Made by a program: the position numbers and the translations under genes | Shown here: positions 1 through 5,094 of the stretch, piece after piece | How the letters are laid out: every line of letters begins with the position of its first letter | How positions within the stretch are numbered: position 1 is the stretch's first letter | Origin: Undibacterium sp. | Lineage (GTDB): Bacteria; Pseudomonadota; Gammaproteobacteria; Burkholderiales; Burkholderiaceae_D | Direction of reading: 5' to 3' | Assembly: GCA_019752975.1 (NCBI GenBank) | Contig: JAIELM010000032.1 | Span: forward strand, 1 to 5,969 | Length of the DNA: 5,969 bases | Notes under the pieces: model-generated | Databases searched by the model: none | Told to the model about the DNA's origin: nothing | The model's input: only the letters and a program-made list of their open reading frames with translations

Positions 1-118
1 CAAAATTGCGCTGGCTAGAGCCTGCCCTCGAATGCTTGAATCGGGGGCGCGAAGCCGAAGGCAGTACTTTAGTACGTTGGTACACAAGGCGATAGCGACA
101 ACGCCAGCGTCTGTTTTG
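1..118. repeat. Imperfect palindromic intergenic repeat element (REP/MITE-like)
   Basis: The ends are inverted copies of each other: positions 1-15 (CAAAATTGCGCTGGC) match the reverse complement of 103-118 (GCCAGCGTCTGTTTTG) apart from a few bases and a one-base gap. Between them are an 8-bp stem with one G-T pair (24-31 with 41-48) and a small GTAC-TTTA-GTAC hairpin (64-75), with a third GTAC at 80-83. There is no open reading frame of note. This architecture, non-coding with terminal inverted repeats and internal stems lying between genes, is what REP-like or miniature mobile repeats show. The left boundary may lie outside the window. Copy number cannot be judged because only one copy is visible here, so the label is an inference from structure. 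Confidence 0.5.
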
Positions 119-189
119 CGTAAGTCCTATTAAAGCTAACAATGCTTACAAGCATAGATGCGCCATGCAATGGTGCACACAAAAGCTGA

Positions 190-211
190 ACTTGAGCGTT
201 TTTACTCAAGT
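190..211 (-). terminator. Possible weak terminator hairpin after mlaA
   Basis: A perfect 7-bp stem (190-196 ACTTGAG with 205-211 CTCAAGT) and an 8-base loop begin 10 bp after the mlaA stop codon. On the minus strand the loop is A-rich and the stem is followed by TCAGCTTTTG, so the U-tract is short and displaced. It may end the mla transcript or only stabilise its 3' end. Another small hairpin lies at 160-176 (7 pairs including one G-T, 3-base loop), best formed on the plus strand. Confidence 0.35.
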
Positions 212-220
212 CCCAACTAA

Positions 221-970
221 CTAGTCGTCGTCTTTTTTAATCTGACTCTCACGTCTTTGCAAATAAGCGCCTCGAATAAACACATATTTATCTAAAGCAG
301 CTTCATCGATCAAATTGACAGCATCTAAAGCCGAGGCGCGCTTATCGACAATTCTTAAGACCAAACTACTGTTACGCGCTGCAGTACTCACTTGGCTAAA
401 TAAAATATTCCCTCCCCTTAAGTCGATCGGGGTCGCTAATGCATCCCTGAGGGTAGATGCTCCCAGCACCGGCAACACCACATACGGTCCAGACGGTACT
501 CCCCACACACCCAAAGTCTGTCCAAAATCGGCACGATGTTTGGGCATCCCACTAGCCGATGCAATATCCAGTAAACCGCCCAAGCCTATGGTAGTATTGA
601 CCGCAAAGCGCATTAAATCATTCACGCCATCAGCCACATTACCCTGTAAAATATTATTGACTGCGGTCCATACATCGCCAGCATTACTAAAAAAATTAGC
701 CACCCCTGTTTGCACAAAACTTGGTGCAATGGTTTGATAAGCTTGAGCCACCGGTTTAATCACCGCAGCGTCCAAACTCTCGTTAACACTAAACATGGCG
801 CGATTTAATCCCTCTAATGGATCAGCTGGATTACTACCGATCCCAGTGGCAACACTCACTTTTTCCAAGCTGGCTAAGGCCTTAGTCTTCACGGTGGCCA
901 CAGAGCCACACGCCGTCAAAAAAACACTCGCTATCAGTGCCAAACACAGACGAAAAAAATACCTACTCAT
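221..970 (-). CDS. mlaA: MlaA (VacJ) outer-membrane lipoprotein of the Mla phospholipid transport system
   Basis: MlaA sits in the outer membrane, removes misplaced phospholipids from its outer leaflet and passes them to the periplasmic carrier MlaC for return to the inner membrane. The 249-residue product has a type II signal peptide with lipobox L18-T-A-C21. Gly follows the Cys, rather than the Asp that would retain it in the inner membrane. After a variable linker (22-48) comes the family signature D50-P-L-E-G-x-N-R, then the conserved region with SNAGDVWTAVNNILQG, FAVNTTIGLGGLLDIAS and FGQTLGVWGVPSGPYVVLPVLG, ending at a TPIDL segment near 180. The C-terminal tail is charged (KKDDD). The ATG overlaps the mlaD stop by 4 bp (ATGA), and GGAGGAG (976-982) lies 5 bases upstream, so the start is secure. 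It is the last mla gene visible; mlaC would be expected next but is not found in the 220 bp that follow. Confidence 0.96.
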   Translation of the reverse strand: MSRYFFRLCLALIASVFLTACGSVATVKTKALASLEKVSVATGIGSNPADPLEGLNRAMFSVNESLDAAVIKPVAQAYQTIAPSFVQTGVANFFSNAGDVWTAVNNILQGNVADGVNDLMRFAVNTTIGLGGLLDIASASGMPKHRADFGQTLGVWGVPSGPYVVLPVLGASTLRDALATPIDLRGGNILFSQVSTAARNSSLVLRIVDKRASALDAVNLIDEAALDKYVFIRGAYLQRRESQIKKDDD

Positions 971-1440
971 TTTTTCTCCTCCTTCCCATCCGCGGCTTTA
1001 CTAAATAAAAATTGACTAATCATATTTTCCAATATGACCGCTGATTGCGTCATACTAATTTTATCGCCCGCGGCTAAATTTTTCACATCACCACCAGCTT
1101 CCAAACCAATATAATTTTCTCCCAGCAAACCTGCGGTTAAAATTTTTGCTGAACTATCTTTAGGGAATTGATAGCGCTGTTCCATGCGTAAATTAACGCT
1201 GGCTTGAAAACTCTTATCATCAAATTTAATTTCTGTAACACGCCCTACCACTACCCCAGCACTCTTTACGGCAGCATTAGGTTTAAGACCGCCGATATTA
1301 TCGAATTTGGCAGTCACATCATAAGTTTTATCAAAGGAAAAACTGCTCATATTCCCAGCCTTAAGCGCCAAAAATAAGAGCGAAGCAGCACCCAACAACA
1401 CGAACACACCCACCCAAAAATCGATTGCTTTCTTTTGCAT
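967..1440 (-). CDS. mlaD: MlaD, MCE-domain substrate-binding subunit of the Mla transporter
   Basis: MlaD is anchored in the inner membrane and forms a hexameric ring in the periplasm that holds phospholipid passing between MlaC and the MlaFE core. The product (157 residues) starts with a short cytoplasmic end, one membrane segment (about 8-28) and a single MCE domain (about 38-116). Hallmarks are FDNIGGLKPNAAVKSAGVVVGRV (46-68), interrupted here only for description, and LLGENYIGLEAGG (105-117). A C-terminal hydrophobic helix follows (ILENMISQFLF, 136-146), which in the family lines the ring pore. The tail after it is short and lysine/glutamate-rich, so the protein is somewhat shorter than E. 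coli MlaD. The ATG lies 10 bp after the mlaE stop, with AGAGGA five to six bases upstream, and its own stop overlaps the mlaA start. Translational coupling along the operon is likely. Confidence 0.96.
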   Translation of the reverse strand: MQKKAIDFWVGVFVLLGAASLLFLALKAGNMSSFSFDKTYDVTAKFDNIGGLKPNAAVKSAGVVVGRVTEIKFDDKSFQASVNLRMEQRYQFPKDSSAKILTAGLLGENYIGLEAGGDVKNLAAGDKISMTQSAVILENMISQFLFSKAADGKEEKK

Positions 1441-1450
1441 ACTGTCCTCT

Positions 1451-2242
1451 TTATTGAAACATCCAAGCGGTGAGTAAAAAGTCCAACCACAACACCAACA
1501 GGGACGAAATCACCACCGTGCGCGTCGTTGCTCTTGCCACACCTTCAGGTGTAGGCTGCGCTTCATAACCTTGATACAAAGCGACAAAACTAACGGCGAC
1601 ACCAAAAACTAAACTCTTAATCATGCCATTACCAATATCGGACATCACCGATACCTTGGCCTGCATTTGCGACCAAAATGCACCGCTATCCACCCCGATC
1701 AACTCGACGCCAACTAAATAACCACCGATGATACCAGTCGCATTAAAAACTAAACTCAGTATAGGTAAAGCAATCACACCAGCAATAAAACGTGGCGCAA
1801 TCACTCTTTGCCTAGGATTAATTGCCATCATTTCCATCGCAGCTAATTGCTCACCTGCTTTCATCAATCCAATTTCGGCTGTAAGTGAAGTACCAGCACG
1901 ACCAGCGAACAACAAGGCCGTCATTACCGGTCCCAATTCGCGCACCAAGGCTAAGGCAACAAGAACACCTAAGGACTCTCCAGCGCCATAACCATTGAGA
2001 GTATAAAAGCCCAAATAACCTAGAACGAAACCTACAAATAGTCCGGCCACACCGATAATCATCAAAGAATAATTACCGATAAAGTGCACTTGATCCACCA
2101 CCAATTGGGGACGACGCCATAGGCCTACCGTGCTCAAGACCATACTAATAAAGCTGCGGCTCGCATAACCTAAGTCCGATATTTTTTCGCGCGGCCAACG
2201 TCCCATGCTGCTCAGTATATTTTCTATCGCAGCCATCATCAT
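1451..2242 (-). CDS. mlaE: MlaE, integral-membrane permease subunit of the Mla transporter
   Basis: MlaE is the inner-membrane permease dimer through which the MlaFEDB complex moves phospholipids, powered by MlaF. The 263-residue product is close to the usual length of about 260. It has an amphipathic N-terminal helix (about 5-35), hydrophobic segments near 52-82, 91-115, 146-180 and 205-225, and a C-terminal membrane helix (243-262). The diagnostic stretch is RELGPVMTALLFAGR (101-115) followed by TAEIGLMKAGEQLAAMEMM (121-139), the part expected to contact the ATPase. Three ATG codons stand in a row (2242, 2239, 2236). The first overlaps the mlaF stop as ATGA, and an AGGTGA just upstream is very close to it, so initiation at the second or third ATG is also possible. 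The choice changes the protein by only one or two residues. Confidence 0.96.
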   Translation of the reverse strand: MMMAAIENILSSMGRWPREKISDLGYASRSFISMVLSTVGLWRRPQLVVDQVHFIGNYSLMIIGVAGLFVGFVLGYLGFYTLNGYGAGESLGVLVALALVRELGPVMTALLFAGRAGTSLTAEIGLMKAGEQLAAMEMMAINPRQRVIAPRFIAGVIALPILSLVFNATGIIGGYLVGVELIGVDSGAFWSQMQAKVSVMSDIGNGMIKSLVFGVAVSFVALYQGYEAQPTPEGVARATTRTVVISSLLVLWLDFLLTAWMFQ

Positions 2243-3051
2243 GGTTCACCTACTAACATGTGCAAGCCCAAATCCTGTGCAAAAGATTGACCTGGATAAT
2301 GGAAAGGTACCGGCCCATCATGTTCTGCATGGACAAACTGTTTTACGTAGGGATCACTTGATTCAAGCATTTCTTTAGGTGTTCCTTGTGCCACGATTTT
2401 TCCTTGTGACAGAAAATAGACATAGTCAGCAATTACAAAAGTTTCGTGTACGTCGTGCGAGACCAAAATACTGGTCGAACCCAAAGCTTGATTTAAGTTC
2501 TTAATTAGCGTGGCAGTGACGCCCATAGAGATCGGATCAAGTCCTGCAAAAGGCTCGTCATACATAATTAACTGTGGGTCAAGTGCGATCGCCCGCGCTA
2601 AGGCAACACGGCGTGCCATACCACCAGAGATCTCTGAAGGCTTAAGCCTCGCAGCATTACGCAAGCCCACCGCATTAAGCTTTAACAAGACCAGATCATG
2701 CAGCATCGCCTCAGTCAAATTGCCATGTTCACGCAAAGGAAAAGCGACGTTATCAAAGACCGAAAGGTCAGTAAACAGAGCACCATGTTGGAACAGCATT
2801 CCCATCTTACGCCGCAACGCGTAGAGCTCTTTGGTACCCAACTCGTGCACAAGCGCACCATCAACCTTGATCTGCCCTTGTTGCGGTGCAACTTGCCCAC
2901 CAATCAAACGCAGTATCGTGGTTTTTCCTGAACCCGATCCACCCATCACCGCGATCACTTTACCACGTGGAAAATCCATGTTGAGCTCGGACAAAATAGT
3001 CCGATCACCATAGGCAAACTTCAAATTACGTATTTCAACTAGATTAGGCAC
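2239..3051 (-). CDS. mlaF: MlaF, ATPase subunit of the Mla phospholipid transporter
   Basis: MlaF is the cytoplasmic ABC ATPase that drives lipid movement by MlaE/MlaD. All nucleotide-binding motifs are intact in the 270 residues: Walker A GGSGSGKTT (37-45), Q-loop Q88 in MLFQHGALF, the signature SGGMARR (142-148), Walker B LIMYDEP with D165 and E166, D-loop GLDP (170-173) and switch H199. GALFTDLSVFDNVAFPLRE after the Q-loop and the Met in SGGM are typical of the MlaF branch. The start is GTG. An in-frame TAG lies ten codons upstream with no ATG, GTG or TTG between, so GTG is the only common start available, although no convincing Shine-Dalgarno sequence precedes it. It is first in the operon and overlaps mlaE by 4 bp. 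The C-terminal extension after about 240 (HAEHDGPVPFHYPG) matches the end that in E. coli wraps the partner ATPase; that role here is inferred. Confidence 0.95.
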   Translation of the reverse strand: MPNLVEIRNLKFAYGDRTILSELNMDFPRGKVIAVMGGSGSGKTTILRLIGGQVAPQQGQIKVDGALVHELGTKELYALRRKMGMLFQHGALFTDLSVFDNVAFPLREHGNLTEAMLHDLVLLKLNAVGLRNAARLKPSEISGGMARRVALARAIALDPQLIMYDEPFAGLDPISMGVTATLIKNLNQALGSTSILVSHDVHETFVIADYVYFLSQGKIVAQGTPKEMLESSDPYVKQFVHAEHDGPVPFHYPGQSFAQDLGLHMLVGEP

Positions 3052-3115
3052 GAGGGCAAAATTAAGATGTAAAAGGGAGATTGTAAACTAGAACTAGGAT
3101 TCGAGTTTACCGACA

Positions 3116-3139
3116 AAATTTCAAAAATCGCTGAAATTT
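3116..3139 (-). promoter_or_regulatory. Dyad at the predicted mla transcription start
   Basis: An 8-bp perfect inverted repeat, AAATTTCA (3116-3123) and TGAAATTT (3132-3139), separated by 8 bases, lies immediately downstream of the predicted -10 box. It would either be an operator covering the start site or form a hairpin at the very 5' end of the mla mRNA. Which of these applies cannot be told from the sequence. Confidence 0.35.
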
Positions 3140-3140
3140 A

Positions 3141-3168
3141 ATTATATTTTCCAAAAATAGCAAATCAC
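3141..3168 (-). promoter_or_regulatory. Predicted sigma70 promoter of mlaFEDA
   Basis: On the minus strand a perfect TATAAT (3141-3146) is preceded at 16 bp by GTGATT (3163-3168), a poor -35 matching three of six consensus bases. A/T-rich sequence lies upstream. The start of transcription would fall near 3134, leaving a leader of roughly 83 bases before the mlaF GTG. Position and orientation fit the operon; strength and use are not known. Confidence 0.5.
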
Positions 3169-3315
3169 GGGATAAAAAGTTTAAATAGTATTTTTTTCGA
3201 AATAAAATTTTTTTGCACTGCAAAATTTATTGCGAAATAAATGAACCGAAAGTCAGCAATTTAAATTAGCGTAGTAAAATCTGCTCATTTATCGAGCTTC
3301 ACACACACGCTTTTT

Positions 3316-3340
3316 TGAAAAACGTTTCGCTAATGCGAAG
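3316..3340 (-). terminator. Possible terminator of the phosphatase-like gene
   Basis: On the minus strand a 5-bp stem TTCGC-ATTA-GCGAA (3326-3339) is followed after ACG by TTTTT (3318-3322). It lies about 44 bp after the stop at 3384 and before the mla promoter. The stem is short, so termination efficiency is doubtful. The surrounding sequence is nearly symmetric and also gives TTTT on the plus strand. Confidence 0.35.
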
Positions 3341-3383
3341 TAATTTTATGCAATTAAAAAATAACGAAATGTACCTATCAAAC

Positions 3384-3707
3384 CTACCGAGGTAAATGCG
3401 GCGTCACTTTGGCGCGCAACAACCGTATCAACGCTGCATCCATAAATTCATAATCATCAGGAATATCCAAACAAATCACCCGCGCTCGCACATATTTTCG
3501 AAACTTTGCGGACAGCTTATTTCTATGCGCCTTTTCCATCACGAAAATAATATCCGCCCATTCGACCAATTCTGGGGTCACTGGGTTATCGGCATGCAGA
3601 TTTAAACCCGCTGAGCTGCATTCAATATTTTCATAGGATGAAAAAACCTGCTCTGCTGTTGGGCTCCTTAAGCGATTTTGACTGCATATAAAGAGAATTT
3701 TTTTCAT
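3384..3707 (-). CDS. Low-molecular-weight protein tyrosine phosphatase homologue (short form)
   Basis: The 107-residue product belongs to a short family related to low-molecular-weight protein tyrosine phosphatases. The N-terminal strand MKKILFIC runs into a phosphate-binding loop C8-S-Q-N-R-L-R14-S15, matching C-x5-R-S, followed by PTAE as in the family. Further conserved parts are SSAGLNLHADNP (31-42), WADIIFVMEKAHRNKL (50-65) and CLDIPDDYEFMD (79-90), whose aspartates could serve as the general acid. The loop lacks the Gly and second Cys of classical enzymes (CxGNxCRS), and the protein is about two thirds of their usual length of roughly 150. Its substrate is unknown, and catalysis is plausible but not shown. 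The frame stays open to an ATG at 3788, but the extra 27 residues look unlike the family and have no ribosome site, so ATG 3707 was chosen. A weak GGGT precedes it. It appears to be transcribed alone. Confidence 0.85.
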   Translation of the reverse strand: MKKILFICSQNRLRSPTAEQVFSSYENIECSSAGLNLHADNPVTPELVEWADIIFVMEKAHRNKLSAKFRKYVRARVICLDIPDDYEFMDAALIRLLRAKVTPHLPR

Positions 3708-3852
3708 ATTACCCGTAAGATTTCGAGAATCAATATATAGCGAAGCCCACCAGATAAATCGCTTTTCTCGAACGCGACTATCGAGCATCTAGGAACTTTT
3801 GATCAGCATGTTATTTCTCTGGATTCCCACCTAAACCTTAGTGCATGGAATA

Positions 3853-3871
3853 AGCTTGTACGGTACAAGCT
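3853..3871. promoter_or_regulatory. Perfect 19-bp palindrome, probable regulator binding site
   Basis: AGCTTGTAC-G-GTACAAGCT has 9-bp perfect arms around one central base. It is directly followed by a second dyad, TGTAT-CTTCT-ATACA (3871-3885). Such symmetry is typical of sites for dimeric repressors or MerR-type activators. On the plus strand TGGAAT (3846-3851), a 20-bp spacer holding the palindrome and TATCTT (3873-3878) would resemble the long-spacer MerR promoters, but no gene lies downstream in that direction. It is 146 bp upstream of the phosphatase-like start. The regulator and target are unknown. Confidence 0.45.
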
Positions 3872-3935
3872 GTATCTTCTATACAAATGCGGAGAACTAA
3901 GTAATAACCAAGAAGTTCCATTGTCGCGACTAAAA

Positions 3936-3955
3936 CATGTCAATTTATTGACGTG
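3936..3955. promoter_or_regulatory. 20-bp near-perfect palindrome
   Basis: CATGTCAAT-TT-ATTGACGTG has 9-bp arms with a single G-T pair. On the minus strand it contains a perfect TTGACA (-35-like), but no fitting -10 follows at 16-18 bp. With only a two-base centre it is more likely a protein-binding site than a hairpin. Function unknown. Confidence 0.35.
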
Positions 3956-4053
3956 AAATTACGCTGCCTCATTACGAAAACTGCGATCCGATTCTGTTGC
4001 TTTCGGTTTGAGACTTCAGTGTGATTATTCACTTGATCAATTACCCCAATTTA

Positions 4054-4821
4054 TCACAGAACCTGCAGGGACTTAGTCACCTTGTTCTCACTCTTTTCTC
4101 CCATACCGGCGCCGCTGCTTTTCACCTCGCGCCTTAAGGCTACTAGACGATCGCCAACGGTTGTGTAGGCCCACTCTTCGTCATTTTTTGACTCGAAACT
4201 CACAACCAAAAATGCGCGTGCTGAAAGGCTTTGTGAATATCGACTAGCTAAGGGAGTGCCATCGGCATCTATCCAAACACTGACACTACCTTCAAATTTT
4301 TTGAGATATTTACGTTCCTTTTCACTCAGCTTATCGATAGACAATTCAAAGCTTAATAGACGTGCTGGCTTACCATTATAAGTGTCTACTTTTTCCGACT
4401 TAAAATTGGCTTTTTCTAAGCTACGAGTCAAGCTTGCCGAGGCTGAAATCAAAGGACGCAGTGAGGACGAATTGACCTCGCCCAAAGCTGCCAAAGTCGG
4501 CGTTTTTGCTTTACTGTCCTTCTCCTTAGCACGCTCTTCGGCCTCTAACGTATTGAGTAAATCTCTGCTATAGGAAACCTGCAATCCCGCCTGCCCCTCC
4601 TCAACTTTAACGCTGGCTTTCCCTTGTGTCTCTTCTACTTCTTTACCTTCACCTTGTCGATTCCATGTCTTCGCTTCCACCACCGCTTTAATCGGCACAT
4701 GCCCTTGCAAGCGAGACAGCGCGGCTTTTAGATCACCTAAGCCATCGGCCTGGGCACTACCTGCGGTCAATGCAACTGCTAGGCCGAGGATCGCGATCAC
4801 GTTTGATTGGCGGTATTTCAT
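4054..4821 (-). CDS. Exported protein of unknown function
   Basis: I do not recognise a family. The 255-residue product has a clear type I signal peptide: basic KYR, hydrophobic 8-20, and probable cleavage after A-Q-A25. The mature part is highly charged and lacks cysteines and membrane segments, so it should be soluble in the periplasm. An acidic/basic, probably helical segment lies at 86-106 (RDLLNTLEAEERAKEKDSK). The C-terminal half alternates likely beta strands (LLSFELSID 155-163, GSVSVWIDADG 178-188, ASRYSQSLS 192-200, AFLVVSFES 203-211, RLVALRREV 225-233). This pattern, with the 'x-IDADGTPLASR' turn, would suit a lipoprotein-carrier-like half-barrel (LolA/LppX type), but that is only a guess. 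The start is placed at ATG 4821 because GGAG lies five bases upstream and the signal peptide begins there; an in-frame ATG nine codons earlier lacks these. It is divergent from the MarR gene. Confidence 0.75.
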   Translation of the reverse strand: MKYRQSNVIAILGLAVALTAGSAQADGLGDLKAALSRLQGHVPIKAVVEAKTWNRQGEGKEVEETQGKASVKVEEGQAGLQVSYSRDLLNTLEAEERAKEKDSKAKTPTLAALGEVNSSSLRPLISASASLTRSLEKANFKSEKVDTYNGKPARLLSFELSIDKLSEKERKYLKKFEGSVSVWIDADGTPLASRYSQSLSARAFLVVSFESKNDEEWAYTTVGDRLVALRREVKSSGAGMGEKSENKVTKSLQVL

Positions 4822-4826
4822 GTCTA

Positions 4827-4830
4827 CTCC
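4827..4830 (-). promoter_or_regulatory. Ribosome binding site fixing the start of the exported protein
   Basis: GGAG on the minus strand stands five bases before ATG 4821. It falls inside the nine-codon extension to ATG 4848, so it supports the shorter form that begins with the signal peptide. Confidence 0.7.
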
Positions 4831-5009
4831 AATGAACAAAATGGTCATTCTACCCGCGGTTTTTTTTATCCGCAGCTTAACGCTGAATTATTGTGAAAGG
4901 TACTGTAGTGCGAAACTCTTGGTAGCAAGAGATGCTCCTTCTCTGAGAGTCAGATTGGTTTGACAAACCCAATGGTGCGGCAAAATTCGCGTGAACGATT
5001 TAAGGAAGG

Positions 5010-5048
5010 GTCAATTATCCCCTTGAATTTACTTGATATGTCAATTAT
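5010..5048 (+). repeat. Pair of 9-bp direct repeats flanking the -35 box
   Basis: GTCAATTAT occurs at 5010-5018 and again at 5040-5048, exactly 30 bp apart, close to three helical turns. The first copy is just upstream of the -35 box and the second overlaps the -10 box of the MarR-gene promoter. They could be half-sites of an operator, or chance in AT-rich DNA. Confidence 0.35.
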
Positions 5049-5051
5049 AGT
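5023..5051 (+). promoter_or_regulatory. Predicted sigma70 promoter of the MarR-S9 peptidase unit
   Basis: TTGAAT (5023-5028, four of six consensus bases) and TATAGT (5046-5051, five of six) are separated by the ideal 17 bp. Transcription would begin near 5058, giving a leader of about 37 bases to ATG 5095. This also argues against translation from the TTG at 4960, which lies upstream of the promoter. Confidence 0.65.
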
Positions 5052-5059
5052 CATATCAA
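5033..5059. promoter_or_regulatory. Probable operator overlapping the MarR-gene promoter
   Basis: TTGATATG (5033-5040) and CATATCAA (5052-5059) form a perfect 8-bp inverted repeat with an 11-bp spacer. The dyad is centred on the start of the -10 box. A related CTATATCAA lies at 5072-5080. MarR-family dimers commonly repress their own promoters by binding such dyads, so autoregulation is likely but is inferred from position only. Confidence 0.55.
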
Positions 5060-5094
5060 ATTACGACCAAACTATATCAACAGAAAGGAAGTCT

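Larger units (their letters stand above)
3052..3383. other. AT-rich intergenic region upstream of the mla operon
   Basis: This 332-bp stretch has no credible gene on either strand. Positions 3121-3240 are only about 22% G+C by direct count (26 of 120), far below the flanking genes, with runs of T and A. It carries the likely mla promoter and start-site dyad, a perfect 15-bp palindrome TTTTGCACTGCAAAA (3211-3225), and a candidate terminator for the phosphatase-like gene to the right. The A/T tracts just upstream of the promoter could act as an UP element or as a binding site for a nucleoid protein; this is inference. Confidence 0.6.
3708..4053. other. Gene-free interval with several palindromes
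   Basis: This 346-bp stretch lies between the end of the exported-protein gene and the start of the phosphatase-like gene. I find no credible coding sequence on either strand. It contains the palindromes described separately (3853-3871, 3871-3885, 3936-3955) and an 8-bp palindrome GTCGCGAC (3923-3930). A TATATA-like -10 for the phosphatase-like gene is present at about 3734-3739 on the minus strand, but without a good -35. No clear terminator follows the gene ending at 4054: a GTGA-TTAT-TCAC hairpin at 4021-4032 lacks a T-run. Confidence 0.5.

Noticed and set aside
315..737. A 140-codon plus-strand frame inside mlaA
   Set aside because: It is antisense to a clear MlaA coding sequence, and its translation shows no family features or signal.
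2510..2931. Overlapping plus-strand frames inside mlaF
   Set aside because: They are antisense to intact ABC ATPase motifs and have no independent support.
3708..3788. A 27-residue N-terminal extension of the phosphatase-like protein from ATG 3788
   Set aside because: The family begins at the MKKILFIC strand, the extension is unlike it, and no ribosome site precedes ATG 3788.
3838..3921. A 27-codon minus-strand frame from ATG 3919-3921 across the 19-bp palindrome
   Set aside because: It has no ribosome site or recognisable sequence and overlaps likely regulatory palindromes; it could easily arise by chance.
4857..4874. GCGG-T-rich-CCGC as a plus-strand terminator
   Set aside because: No plus-strand gene ends here. 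The T-run is in the loop, not after the stem, and the site is in the leader of the minus-strand exported-protein gene.
4960..5094. A 45-residue N-terminal extension of the MarR protein starting at TTG 4960
   Set aside because: It lies upstream of a better promoter (5023-5051), has no ribosome site, is unlike MarR N-termini, and ATG 5095 has a good Shine-Dalgarno sequence. The TTGACA at 4960-4965 looks like a -35 box but lacks a good -10 at the right distance.
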